Shown here: positions 44,965 through 53,920 of the stretch, piece after piece
Layout of the letters: each line of letters starts with the position of its first letter
Numbering within the stretch: the first letter of the stretch is position 1
Assembly (NCBI RefSeq): GCF_001420695.1
Contig: NZ_LJJB01000013.1
Span: 782,121 to 846,120 of the forward strand
Length of the DNA stretch: 64,000 nt
Origin: Brevibacillus choshinensis
Lineage (GTDB): Bacteria > Bacillota > Bacilli > Brevibacillales > Brevibacillaceae
Reading direction: 5' to 3'
Translations under genes and position numbers: made by a program
Notes under the pieces: generated by a model
Database searches by the model: none
Seen by the model: the letters and a program-made list of their open reading frames with translations, nothing else
Told to the model about the DNA's origin: nothing

Positions 44965-46536
44965 ATGAGTGTTTTGATTGTGGAAGGCTTGTCCCACGGT
45001 TTTGGGGACCGTATTTTGTTTCGTGATGTGTCATTCCGTTTGCAGCCGGGTGATCATGTAGGGCTCGTAGGGGCAAATGGAACCGGTAAATCGACGATGA
45101 TGGGAATTTTGACTGGGCAAAACATGCCTGATCAAGGTCGGGTCGAATGGATGCCAAAAATCCAATATGGCTATTTGGATCAACATACAAAGCTGCAAGC
45201 TGGTAAAACCATCCGTGACGTGCTGAAAGACGCTTTCCTGCCGTTGCTGGAACAAGAAGCCGAACTGATGGTCATCGGGGAAAAAATGGCGGAAGCGTCC
45301 CCAGAGGAGCTCGAGGAGCTGCTAGAGCGCATGGGTGAAATCCAGGATAAGCTGGAAACGAGCGGCTTTTATTTGATTGATGCAAAAGTCGAGGAAATCG
45401 GGAACGCGCTCGGACTGAGTGCTATCGGCTTGGAGCGAGATGTAGCTTCACTGTCTGGTGGTCAACGTACGAAAGTATTGCTCGCGAAGCTGTTGCTCGA
45501 ACAGCCGACCGTATTGCTTCTCGATGAGCCGACCAACTATCTCGATGAAGAGCACATCGTCTGGCTGAAAAACTACTTGAAGGAATATCCATACGCCTTC
45601 ATGCTGATTTCCCATGATACGACGTTTATGAATGAAGTCGTCAATGTCATTTACCACTTGGAATTCACCAAGCTGAACCGATATACAGGTAACTACGAGT
45701 CGTTCCTAGCGCAGTCTGAAACGAAACGCAATCAGCATTTTGATGCGTTTGAGAAGCAACAGGAAGAAATTGCAAAAATGGAAGACTTCATCGCGCGAAA
45801 CAAAGCACGTGCGTCCACTACTGGCCGTGCAAAGAGCCGTCAAAAGCAACTGGAAAGAATGGACCGAATCGACAAGCCGGAAACAGCTGCGAAGCCGTCC
45901 TTTATCTTCAAAGAATCTCGGGCAAGTAGTCGGTTTGTCGTAGAAGCGGAAGATCTGGAAATCGGATACTCCCATCCACTCTTGCCAAAGCTGAGCGTCA
46001 AGCTGGAGCGTGGTGAGAAAGTAGCAATCGTAGGAATGAACGGTGTCGGGAAATCGACGCTCTTGAAAACATTGTTGGGCGTCATCAAGCCACTCAAAGG
46101 AAAATTGGATCGTGGAGATTTCTTGCATCCAGCTTATTTTGAGCAAGAAGTAAAAGCGAAATCGGTGACCGCACTGGAAGAAGTCTGGAATGAGTTCCCG
46201 GCGATGAACAATCATGAAGTACGTGGTGCTCTTGCCCGTTGCGGTTTGAAAAACGAACACATTAACCGTAACATGAATGCACTCTCCGGTGGCGAGCAAG
46301 CAAAGGTACGCCTTTGTAAGCTGCTTCAACGTGAGAGTAACTGGCTGATATTCGACGAGCCGACCAACCACTTGGACGTTGTGGCGAAAGAAGAGCTTAA
46401 ACGGTCCCTCAAGGAGTTTAAAGGGACTGTTCTCCTGGTCTGCCATGAACCTGAATTTTATGAGGATTGGGTTACGCAAGTCTGGGACGTAGAAAAGTGG
46501 AGTCTGGAGCAAGCAAAGACCCCGATCAAACTGTAA
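44965..46536 (+). CDS. ABC-F family ATPase (YfmM-like)
   Basis: The 523-residue protein has two ABC cassettes and no membrane domain: Walker A GANGTGKST and GMNGVGKST, signatures LSGGQRTKV and LSGGEQAKV, and a charged interdomain linker (about 240-310). ABC-F proteins act on the ribosome as translation factors or antibiotic-protection factors. It resembles Bacillus YfmM, but whether it gives resistance cannot be read from sequence. TCAGGAGGAAAAAC precedes the ATG. Confidence 0.88.
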   Translation: MSVLIVEGLSHGFGDRILFRDVSFRLQPGDHVGLVGANGTGKSTMMGILTGQNMPDQGRVEWMPKIQYGYLDQHTKLQAGKTIRDVLKDAFLPLLEQEAELMVIGEKMAEASPEELEELLERMGEIQDKLETSGFYLIDAKVEEIGNALGLSAIGLERDVASLSGGQRTKVLLAKLLLEQPTVLLLDEPTNYLDEEHIVWLKNYLKEYPYAFMLISHDTTFMNEVVNVIYHLEFTKLNRYTGNYESFLAQSETKRNQHFDAFEKQQEEIAKMEDFIARNKARASTTGRAKSRQKQLERMDRIDKPETAAKPSFIFKESRASSRFVVEAEDLEIGYSHPLLPKLSVKLERGEKVAIVGMNGVGKSTLLKTLLGVIKPLKGKLDRGDFLHPAYFEQEVKAKSVTALEEVWNEFPAMNNHEVRGALARCGLKNEHINRNMNALSGGEQAKVRLCKLLQRESNWLIFDEPTNHLDVVAKEELKRSLKEFKGTVLLVCHEPEFYEDWVTQVWDVEKWSLEQAKTPIKL

Positions 46537-46549
46537 GCAGCATCAAAAA

Positions 46550-46597
46550 GCAAAACAGGCAGCCCACAAGTAAAAGTGGAGCTGCCTGTTTTTTCGT
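46550..46597. terminator. Bidirectional terminator after the ABC-F gene
   Basis: AAACAGGCAGC and GCTGCCTGTTT pair with an inner CCAC/GTGG helix and T run. Confidence 0.88.
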
Positions 46598-47110
46598 TTA
46601 GGGCTTTGCATTTCGCATGCGAATCATGGAGTAGTGGAGTGTGGTGGACACCAGATAATCTCGCAAAGGTGTCAAGGATGGGGTGATGCGAAGCTCGACA
46701 TCCGACTCCATCAGCTTCTCCAGTAGATCTCCCATCGGCTGGACCTCGAGAGGTACTACGGTCGAGTAAGCGATATAATAGCCTCCTCCCTGATCCCAGC
46801 ATGTGAATGGCCCAGGCTCAAATGTATAGCGATACAGAACGGTTTCCCGCAAGACTCGATACCAGCTGCTCTCGATCGCGATGACCTTCTTCGCGCGGGT
46901 TTGTTTCAAGTAACCCTCAATGTCTTCAGAGCTGCTCTCCTCCCGGGGGTAATAAGCGATCCGAGGACAATCACGGGGAAGATAATACATGGGTGCATGC
47001 TCTTCATCGATCGCCCAGACGGCAGGAGCTATAGTAGGGTGTGACGGGTGAAGGCGTGGGAGAAAGCTTTGTATCGTCGGATTCTCACTAAAGTGAAACA
47101 ATAAGCTCAT
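46598..47110 (-). CDS. DUF6886 family protein
   Basis: The 170-residue protein starts LLFHFSENPTIQSFLPR and contains PAVWAIDEEHAPMYYLPRDCPR, the signature of the DUF6886 family, which resembles DUF4433-like folds. No signal peptide or membrane helix is present. Function is unknown. It lies downstream of the phosphodiester glycosidase gene on the same strand with a short gap, so they may be co-transcribed. Confidence 0.75.
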   Translation of the reverse strand: MSLLFHFSENPTIQSFLPRLHPSHPTIAPAVWAIDEEHAPMYYLPRDCPRIAYYPREESSSEDIEGYLKQTRAKKVIAIESSWYRVLRETVLYRYTFEPGPFTCWDQGGGYYIAYSTVVPLEVQPMGDLLEKLMESDVELRITPSLTPLRDYLVSTTLHYSMIRMRNAKP

Positions 47111-47146
47111 CTAAACATTTCCCACGAATCAGTATTCACACGCGAT

Positions 47147-48211
47147 TTAGATGACTGCCCATGCGTTTGGTAAATAGCGTCCACGATAATAAGGGCAAGA
47201 GGTTTTGGTGATCGCCTCCCCATTGTGGAGCATCATAGAGCTGGAGCCACCGTCCATGGCCATCGCAGTAACAATCCCACGCTCCTCCAGCAGTTCAGCC
47301 AGATCATTCATGCTGGCCCCGATAGAGTGACCTGGTTGTCGACCGTCAATGACGACAAAGACGATCGTACCATCTTCCTTTTGTCCGATTGCCGTACGTG
47401 GTTGAATCCCCCAGCTTCTGGCGGGTTTATCCGTGAACATGTTTTTCCCGTTCACGATCAATTGAGGGCGAAAGCTCATCGCATCGCGTACACCCATTTT
47501 TACGAGCTGTTCAGCCGTATAGCTACCGGTAACCAGCTTGCCTTCGTAGGTAATGCCGAGTGCCGTTTCACCACTCTTTGGATTGTAGCCTTGAATTATT
47601 TTTCCGTCATGTATGACGACTCCATAAGCTTGTGCGCCTTTTCCATAACCGTCAGGGTCGGAAAAACCACTCGCATTCACGATGCCGATCGCATTCGATT
47701 TTTTGACGAATTCGTCGAGCAAATCACCACGGTCTTTCCGATTCGTGACGAGAAGCTGCACGCGTGTAGGATCGTGGATGTACATAATCTTCCCTTTAAA
47801 ATAATAATTGTCTTTCTTGACGTTGATTTCCTCAATGTCGACCAGCTCTTTCGGTTTTTCCGGTAGAGGAATGACAATCGGTTTCATAGCGGGTAGTTCT
47901 GTAGATCCAAGATCCGTTTCTGAGTTGATCACTTCAGGATGCTTGATCTGTTCTTTTAATGCATTCAGCTTGTCTTCGGGTATAAAAGTGTAAGGGGCCC
48001 AATAATCATGCTGGGTTGTCAGCAAGGTGCCAGCTGCCCATTCACGCAAATCTTCTCCCGTCTGGGTACCAAATAAGAAGATAATGCCTCCCAGCGCAAG
48101 GGTTGTAAACGTCAAAGCAGTTAACAGCATCAATCGTTTGACCCAACGCCACGGCCTTCTTGCCGTTCTTGCTGTTCGTTTGTAGGAGCGTGCTCGGGAT
48201 AACGTTTGCAT
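47147..48211 (-). CDS. Membrane-anchored phosphodiester glycosidase (NAGPA domain)
   Basis: The 354-residue protein has a basic N-terminus, one membrane helix (about residues 27-47) and an outside NAGPA domain. Motifs are IVNASGF, WGIQPRTAIGQKEDGTIVFVVIDGR and AMDGGSSSMM; the DGGSS acid is probably catalytic. Related proteins cleave phosphodiester-linked sugars in wall or capsule polymers. The basic twin-Arg-rich start looks like an anchor rather than a cleaved signal. Confidence 0.83.
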   Translation of the reverse strand: MQTLSRARSYKRTARTARRPWRWVKRLMLLTALTFTTLALGGIIFLFGTQTGEDLREWAAGTLLTTQHDYWAPYTFIPEDKLNALKEQIKHPEVINSETDLGSTELPAMKPIVIPLPEKPKELVDIEEINVKKDNYYFKGKIMYIHDPTRVQLLVTNRKDRGDLLDEFVKKSNAIGIVNASGFSDPDGYGKGAQAYGVVIHDGKIIQGYNPKSGETALGITYEGKLVTGSYTAEQLVKMGVRDAMSFRPQLIVNGKNMFTDKPARSWGIQPRTAIGQKEDGTIVFVVIDGRQPGHSIGASMNDLAELLEERGIVTAMAMDGGSSSMMLHNGEAITKTSCPYYRGRYLPNAWAVI

Positions 48212-48334
48212 GAATACTCACCTAACCATCTCAATAGAATCATCTCTATATAGAATGGACGTAGAATTAGGTAAAAAGTTTCAGGGAAATAATTGAGATC
48301 GTAGCGGGCAGACTACCAAGAGGAGGTGAGCCAT

Positions 48335-48478
48335 GTGCGAGGCTTCGATGAAGAGTTTCAAAAGGAAGTAGAGGCTTACCAGGAAGGTCCAAAAGGAACA
48401 AGGAATCAAACCACCAGCCGAGATCGTCAGGATCAGGGGGAAAAGCAAGAGACCCGGATTGACTCCAATAACGGGTGA
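48335..48478 (+). CDS. 47-residue hydrophilic protein
   Basis: AGAGGAGG lies eight bases before a GTG that opens a 47-codon frame rich in Gln, Glu, Arg and Lys (starts RGFDEEFQKEVEAYQEGPKG). A terminator follows ten bases after the stop. The composition is similar to small spore proteins, but I do not recognise a family. This gene fills most of the otherwise empty 48212-48614 gap. Confidence 0.5.
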   Translation: MRGFDEEFQKEVEAYQEGPKGTRNQTTSRDRQDQGEKQETRIDSNNG

Positions 48479-48485
48479 TGGAAGA

Positions 48486-48524
48486 ATGGGCGAAGTCCGG
48501 CTGGATTTCGCCTGCTTTTGTTTG
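48486..48524 (+). terminator. Terminator of the 47-residue gene
   Basis: GGCGAAGTCC pairs with GGATTTCGCC (one G-T pair) around GGCT and is followed by TGCTTTTGTTT. Confidence 0.7.
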
Positions 48525-48614
48525 TTCATTCGCTCGGTTCCGCTTTCCTCTGTTCCCCTCGGGCAAAGTGTGGTAAGCTTACCCAATGCATGATTTTACG
48601 CCAGGAGGGTTCTT

Positions 48615-49859
48615 GTGAGCACCACGTTTACTGATTTACACATTAGCGCGCCGCTTGTCAACATTTTGCGCGAACGAAATATGGAAAAGCCGACTCCCGT
48701 TCAAGTGGAAGCCATTCCGCTGATCTTGGAAGGTCGGGACGCATTGGTAGAATCTCCGACAGGGACTGGCAAGACTTTCGCCTATCTGCTGCCGTTACTT
48801 TCGAAAGTGAACATGGATAAAAAAGACGTACAAGCAATTGTGTTGGCTCCGACGCATGAGTTGGTGATGCAAATTGCCCGAGAAGCTGAACGTCTTCTCC
48901 CTTCGATTGAAAACGCGGTTGTACCGATTATTGGTGGGGTCGATGTAAGACGCCAGGTGGAAAGGCTGAGAAAGAAGCCTGTGCTTGTCGTCGCTACACC
49001 CGGTAGACTTTTGGAACTCATCGATCAACGCAAGCTAAAGGTACATGAGGTCAAAACGGTTGTCGTAGACGAGGCAGACCGCATGTTGGATGCAGGCTTT
49101 GGAAAACCGGTTGCAGAGGTCATGAAACGGACTCTGCGTGATACCCAACGTCTTCTCTTTTCCGCGACGTTGCCTGAGGGCGTTGTAGAGGCTTCTGAAG
49201 TCTTTACAAAAGATGCTGCTGTCATTCGTGCTGCCGCGCCTGAAGGAGCAGCAGGAGTTGCACACATGTATCTGGTGAGCGACCCGCGCAAAAAAGTGGA
49301 CAATCTGCGTCGACTGCTACGATTGGTTGACGTTCGATCCTCCATCGTCTTTGTGAACCAGATCGAGAAAGTCGATGAGATCGTTTCTAAGCTCAATTAC
49401 CATCACCTCCCTTGCCGTTTCTTGCATCGTGATGCGTCGAAGGAAGATCGCGCTCGTACCCTGCAGCAGTTCCGTGATGGTGTATTCCCTGTACTCATCA
49501 CCACCGATGTGTCTGCACGTGGGATCGACATTCCGGAGGTGGAATGCATCGTTCACTACGATCCAGCATCGGATGCGGATACGTATGTGCACCGCAGTGG
49601 ACGCACAGGACGCATGGGCAGAGCAGGACTTGTGTTTTCCATCATCAGCAGCCAAGAACGCTTCATCGTCGAGAAATTTTCCAAGCAGACAGGCTTGCCT
49701 ATTGCTGAGAAATTTATGTCGCATGGGGCTCTGGAAGATCCTAAGCCGTATCAAAAGCCACCAGTGAAGACGGCGAAGCCTGCAGGAAAATCGCCAGCAT
49801 CCAAGTCATCGACTCCTGGAAAACGCGTACATAAGAAAGGCGGCTTTGGAACAAAGTAG
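48615..49859 (+). CDS. DEAD-box RNA helicase (YfmL-like)
   Basis: The 414-residue protein has the Q motif (PTPVQVEAIP), motif I SPTGTGKT, motif II VDEADRML, motif III SAT and motif VI HRSGRTGRMGR. The last 45 residues are a Lys/Pro/Ser-rich basic tail that can bind RNA. Size and sequence fit the YfmL group linked to ribosome assembly and cold growth in B. subtilis. Translation starts at GTG after CAGGAGGGTTCTT. Confidence 0.9.
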   Translation: MSTTFTDLHISAPLVNILRERNMEKPTPVQVEAIPLILEGRDALVESPTGTGKTFAYLLPLLSKVNMDKKDVQAIVLAPTHELVMQIAREAERLLPSIENAVVPIIGGVDVRRQVERLRKKPVLVVATPGRLLELIDQRKLKVHEVKTVVVDEADRMLDAGFGKPVAEVMKRTLRDTQRLLFSATLPEGVVEASEVFTKDAAVIRAAAPEGAAGVAHMYLVSDPRKKVDNLRRLLRLVDVRSSIVFVNQIEKVDEIVSKLNYHHLPCRFLHRDASKEDRARTLQQFRDGVFPVLITTDVSARGIDIPEVECIVHYDPASDADTYVHRSGRTGRMGRAGLVFSIISSQERFIVEKFSKQTGLPIAEKFMSHGALEDPKPYQKPPVKTAKPAGKSPASKSSTPGKRVHKKGGFGTK

Positions 49860-49896
49860 GACAAGAAAGATCCATTCTTGTCTGCAGGAGGTTCCT

Positions 49897-50052
49897 ATGC
49901 GCAAAGATCGATTGTACGAAGAGGATTTACTGGTTAATGGGTCAGTAGGCGGGGAAGTCTTATCCAAACAGGAACGCCAAACGCTGCGGCGGGAAGCTGG
50001 AGAACTGAAGGAAAAGATGGAGAATGCCAAAAACGAGCCCATTTCAGAGTAA
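49897..50052 (+). CDS. 51-residue protein with an NGSVGGE motif
   Basis: CAGGAGGTTCCT precedes the ATG of a 51-codon frame. The protein is strongly charged and helical after the segment VNGSVGGEVLSKQER. The heptapeptide NGSVGGE equals the core of alpha/beta SASPs such as the one at 20.7 kb, but the remainder differs. Function unknown; it lies 37 bases after the helicase and shares its terminator. Confidence 0.65.
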   Translation: MRKDRLYEEDLLVNGSVGGEVLSKQERQTLRREAGELKEKMENAKNEPISE

Positions 50053-50055
50053 CGA

Positions 50056-50112
50056 GGAAAGAGCAGGGATGCTGTAGTGAAAACTCACTGCGGCGCCTCT
50101 GCTCTTTTTTCT
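50056..50112 (+). terminator. Terminator after the helicase and 51-residue gene
   Basis: AAAGAGCAG pairs with CTGCTCTTT at the base of a long hairpin with inner TGA/TCA arms, followed by TTTTTTC. Confidence 0.82.
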
Positions 50113-50148
50113 TGTTTGAATGAGTTGTTTACGTTCTCAGACTTGCTT

Positions 50149-50982
50149 TTAAGCACTTGAGTGGTTCGGTTTATCCAAGAATTCTTCCAGATCCACGAGA
50201 AACGCCTCGACGCTCGGATAAGGGGCATCCAGCTGCAGTAAACGACGGATCATCCCATGCACGGCGGGTGATAGCGACAATTCTTGCTCCCAACTGCGTT
50301 CGGGCTCATCTTCACTTGGTGTGAAACCAGAGTAAAGCAAAAACAAAAAGAAATGACCGAGTGCAAACAAATCGCTGGATGGTGCTACTTCTCTTTTCAA
50401 TTGCTTCTCCGAATCGTAGGCGGATAAAGTTTCTGCAGCGTATGTTGGGCTGTCACCGAGAAAGCGAGCGAGTCCAAAGTCTATGAGGTATGGCTCATCA
50501 TGGTGCCAAATGACATTGGGAATGCGCACGTCTCGATGGATCAGTCTATGCTCATGCAGATGTGCGACAATTTCACCGATTTTTTTCATTAACCGAGCTG
50601 CAGATCTTTCGTCGATCGTAATCATTTGCTCAAAGAGGGCTTCCTCCAGGGTAGGTCCCTCGATAAAAGTCATGACGAGAAACGAATCCTGTCTATACGT
50701 AAAAGAGCGCAACCACCGCGGTATCTGGGGGTGGGAGAGAGCAGCCAGCACCTTTTGTTCATAGGCTTGCATGTCTTCTCCTTTGGGAGAATGGCGCAGA
50801 CTGGGCTTCACTTGTTTGAGTACGACCTGCGTGTGGGAAATCAGGTCCAAAGCGAGGTAAGCAATTCCGTAGCTGCCCATTCCGAGCACTTTCGAAATGC
50901 GATATCGGTCGATCTGGCGTCCCGGTAAATAGGCGCGGTCACGCACAGTATTGTTCCACCATGTAACAATTTTGTTCCACAT
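50149..50982 (-). CDS. Serine/threonine protein kinase-like protein
   Basis: The 277-residue soluble kinase has the P-loop GMGSYG (34-39), the ATP Lys56 (VVLKQV), the catalytic loop HRDVRIPN with Asp151, and DFG starting at Asp168. The usual Lys two residues after the catalytic Asp is Arg153 here. No membrane helix or PASTA domain is present, unlike PrkC. ATG at 50982 is seven bases after GGGAGGA. Targets are unknown. Confidence 0.82.
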   Translation of the reverse strand: MWNKIVTWWNNTVRDRAYLPGRQIDRYRISKVLGMGSYGIAYLALDLISHTQVVLKQVKPSLRHSPKGEDMQAYEQKVLAALSHPQIPRWLRSFTYRQDSFLVMTFIEGPTLEEALFEQMITIDERSAARLMKKIGEIVAHLHEHRLIHRDVRIPNVIWHHDEPYLIDFGLARFLGDSPTYAAETLSAYDSEKQLKREVAPSSDLFALGHFFLFLLYSGFTPSEDEPERSWEQELSLSPAVHGMIRRLLQLDAPYPSVEAFLVDLEEFLDKPNHSSA

Positions 50983-51093
50983 GTCCATTTCCTCCCTGAT
51001 TCCCATCTTACCATGTTTACCAAAAATGGCTGACCGCTTTTTCGTGAGGTTTGCTATAATCGATTCGTTACATGTAGACGGGAGCGGAATGAG

Positions 51094-52212
51094 ATGAATT
51101 TTAATATCGATTGGCTATCCTTCTTCTTGATTGAACAGCCAGAGGAAGAGGATGGCAACAAGAAAGTAAAGATGACGCGCTATTTAAGCCATGATGAATA
51201 TCAAAAGAGCGAGCTGCGAGATTTTCTGGAGGGAGAATTTGGCCGTATCGCCAAACGAAAAGTAGAACTGAATCCGAAAACAGAGGGGACACCGACCAAG
51301 CTGGGGCAGTTTATTTTGGAACCGGGTCACCCATTGGACTCCAATCCAAACTACGCGTTGCTCCAACGTCTGCTGGTCGCAGAGACGGCAGGAGAATGCA
51401 AGGATCCGTGTCAGGAGCTGATCCAATCTTACCTGCGTACCTCTCAAGTGCGTGGTGGCGTACTGATCGTTGTGAGAACGCGGCTAGAGCTGCTAGATGA
51501 GCGATACGTATTTATTTTAAAGTGCGACTTTGAACAAAAAACAGCCGTTATCACGGATGAAAAAAGCCTGATCTCAAATGTTCAGATGGCTATTAATGCA
51601 AAGAACATGAAGTCATTGATGTACCCTTATATGATCGAATCTGGGATGAATGATCCCTACCATGTAAAGATCCATCAATTTTCCCATGCGAGGTACTTTG
51701 AAGAGTTCTTGCGGTTTATTGAATATCCACAGACCGTCACCCAGATCGTCTCTGAAGAAGTCATCTCGCTGGCCAGACAGCATATCGAATACACCTACCC
51801 CGAAGAAACAGAGGAACGGATCAGGGAAGAAGAAGCCATCGAGCTGATCGCTGCCAGTCCCAAGCGTGAATTGGCGGAGAAGTGGGAACACGAGACCGTG
51901 ATGGAAGCGATGCAGATCATTACAGATCGTCAGCCGGAAGTTGAGCTGAAGTTCAAGCTCGATCACATGCAGGTTCGCACTCTGTTAGCCGATTACGGGA
52001 CGAGTCTGCATATTGCCAAGGTAAATGGACGATATTTGGTTCTATTGGAAGGTGAGCAGCTACAATTTGAACGTGGGGTGTCTCCTGTCGAATTCGTGAA
52101 ACCAAAAGCGCTCGCAGATTTGGTGCGGGAGATTGAGTCACGTAGTTACGCTGTACCTGAAGTGGCGACTGCGAGGTCAACGGAGGAAGAAGAACGTCCA
52201 CCTTGGGAATAA
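51094..52212 (+). CDS. DUF3900-like protein
   Basis: The 372-residue soluble protein begins with an acidic segment and includes LLIVVRTRLELLDERYVFILKCDF-like strands (about 125-150), long helical stretches and an acidic tail EEEERPPWE. It fits DUF3900 in my judgement and has similarity in pattern to nucleoid-associated NdpA-type proteins, but I cannot give a function. GGAGCGGAATGAG precedes the ATG. The next gene begins 20 bases later. Confidence 0.5.
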   Translation: MNFNIDWLSFFLIEQPEEEDGNKKVKMTRYLSHDEYQKSELRDFLEGEFGRIAKRKVELNPKTEGTPTKLGQFILEPGHPLDSNPNYALLQRLLVAETAGECKDPCQELIQSYLRTSQVRGGVLIVVRTRLELLDERYVFILKCDFEQKTAVITDEKSLISNVQMAINAKNMKSLMYPYMIESGMNDPYHVKIHQFSHARYFEEFLRFIEYPQTVTQIVSEEVISLARQHIEYTYPEETEERIREEEAIELIAASPKRELAEKWEHETVMEAMQIITDRQPEVELKFKLDHMQVRTLLADYGTSLHIAKVNGRYLVLLEGEQLQFERGVSPVEFVKPKALADLVREIESRSYAVPEVATARSTEEEERPPWE

Positions 52213-52232
52213 AAGGAGTGAAACAAGGAAAA

Positions 52233-52868
52233 ATGAGTGAACACCCACAAGAGTCATCACAGCTTCCTGCCGAGAAGAGTTTGTCCGGTCAGGAACAGAA
52301 CGTCTATCCCGTATTGCGGCATGTGTCCATGGTCAAAAAGTACCCAGATCGCTGGGTGATAAGACCACATACGGCGGACACGGCCGTACTGTACGCGTTG
52401 GACATGGGAGAAGGATATGTCTTAATCGAGCGTACAATGCTGAGTCAAGCTGGGTGGAGTGACGATCAGCTCCACCAGTACGCGATTGCCAATTTGCAAG
52501 AGCTGCCCTATTTGGTCAAGACGCAGGAAGTAGCGGGCAATCGCATTCATTTTATTAGCCCTTCGGATGGTTATGCGGCCAGTCGAGTTCTCTTAGAGTC
52601 AGTGCTGCAAACCTTTGATCAACAGAAACAAGGTACGCAGCTCGGTGTGGCCATTCCACATCAGGATGTTCTCATCGTTGCCGATCTTGTAGGCGATGCG
52701 GGAGCAAATCTATTGGCACGCTTGACCTACGACTTTGCTACCAAAGGGCAAGTACCTATTTCGATCCTTCCATTTTTCTGGGAGGAAGGCGAGTTGACAC
52801 CGTTTCTCGTTGTTTCGAATGGGGGCAGTTCTGAGATTCAGCGTAAGGATAAGCCTCGTCAAAGCTAA
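52233..52868 (+). CDS. DUF1444-like protein
   Basis: The 211-residue soluble protein contains TAVLYALDMGEGYVLIERTML and LPYLVKTQEVAGNRIHFISPSDGYAASRVLL, reminiscent of the DUF1444 (YtpQ) family. It follows the DUF3900-like gene closely and is probably in the same transcript. I chose ATG at 52233 after CAAGGAA; the in-frame TTG at 52203 overlaps the upstream gene. Function unknown. Confidence 0.5.
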   Translation: MSEHPQESSQLPAEKSLSGQEQNVYPVLRHVSMVKKYPDRWVIRPHTADTAVLYALDMGEGYVLIERTMLSQAGWSDDQLHQYAIANLQELPYLVKTQEVAGNRIHFISPSDGYAASRVLLESVLQTFDQQKQGTQLGVAIPHQDVLIVADLVGDAGANLLARLTYDFATKGQVPISILPFFWEEGELTPFLVVSNGGSSEIQRKDKPRQS

Positions 52869-52888
52869 GTCAAACTCATATACCGAAC

Positions 52889-52923
52889 AGGCTACCTCTA
52901 ACTAGATGGTAGCTTTTCACTTT
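52889..52923 (+). terminator. Terminator after the DUF1444-like gene
   Basis: GCTACC (52891-52896) pairs with GGTAGC (52908-52913), followed by TTTTCACTTTTTC. Confidence 0.6.
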
Positions 52924-52980
52924 TTCTTCCAATTTGTGGTATGATCAAAAACTAGAAGAAGGTGACGAGGAGGGCGAACC

Positions 52981-53904
52981 ATGCATCAGTTTATGATCGG
53001 ACTATATGGAGGATTTGATGAGGAGAAATACAAGCGAGACTTTCGGAAAGGTTTTTACGGAATCGAAGCTTGTTTATTTGATAAAGAAGAGGATATTTCG
53101 CGATTGGCGTTCGAGTCAAAACGAAATAACTTTCAGATTGGCATCCACTTCCCGTTTCGAAAGGGTGATTCCAGATTACGGGATGCCTTGTTCTTGTCCG
53201 AGGAGGAGTGGGTGCGACAAGATGCCTACGACTATATTCAGCCAGAATTGGACGCGCTGATGGAGATTCAGCCGGAATATATCTTATTTCATTATCCGAA
53301 GCCGGCCATTCTCGATGATCGGGTTAGCTGGAAGAATTGGAGATTTTCCAATCAACGAGAATATGTGTATGAGAGCGAATATCCTTTAACAGAATTTGTG
53401 GAGAAAAGTGAGCAGCTATTTGAGTGGCTCAATAGCAAAGGAAACGAGTATCTTTTTACACCGGTGCTGGAATTTGATGCATTGAACCGTTACGTTTACG
53501 AAGGAAATTTCCTGGAATCTTTACTCGTTCGATACCCAAATATCAAGCTATGTCTGGATACAGGGAGACTGCACATGCAAGAGAAGATCGATCCTTATAT
53601 TGACGCGAGAAAGGTATTGAAGAAGTACGCGAAATATGCGAAAAACGTTCACCTGTGGAACATGCGGATTACCGATGCTTTTGAATACAACCATCATCCT
53701 GCCTTGCCTGATTGCAACCCAGAAGATGGGTGGGCACCGATTGAAGATTACTTGAACATAATCAAGTCAGAAAATCCAGACATAACGATCATGTTTGTGC
53801 ACCGCTCTGACTGGATTACGGATGAGCAATTAGAAGCGTGCTACCAATGGGTCGACAGCATCATGAAACCGAAAAAAATCCTGCTCCCGGCAGGAGAGTC
53901 CTGA
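52981..53904 (+). CDS. TIM-barrel protein, sugar phosphate isomerase/epimerase-like
   Basis: The 307-residue protein shows the alternating pattern of a xylose-isomerase-like barrel: FQIGIHFPFRKGD, YILFHYPKP, TPVLEFDAL, IKLCLDTGRLHMQ, VHLWNMR and IMFVHRSDW. Conserved Glu, Asp and His in these strands would bind a divalent metal. The substrate is not evident. AAGGTGACGAGGAGG precedes the ATG. Confidence 0.7.
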   Translation: MHQFMIGLYGGFDEEKYKRDFRKGFYGIEACLFDKEEDISRLAFESKRNNFQIGIHFPFRKGDSRLRDALFLSEEEWVRQDAYDYIQPELDALMEIQPEYILFHYPKPAILDDRVSWKNWRFSNQREYVYESEYPLTEFVEKSEQLFEWLNSKGNEYLFTPVLEFDALNRYVYEGNFLESLLVRYPNIKLCLDTGRLHMQEKIDPYIDARKVLKKYAKYAKNVHLWNMRITDAFEYNHHPALPDCNPEDGWAPIEDYLNIIKSENPDITIMFVHRSDWITDEQLEACYQWVDSIMKPKKILLPAGES

Positions 53905-53920
53905 CAGGAAGCGGAACAGT

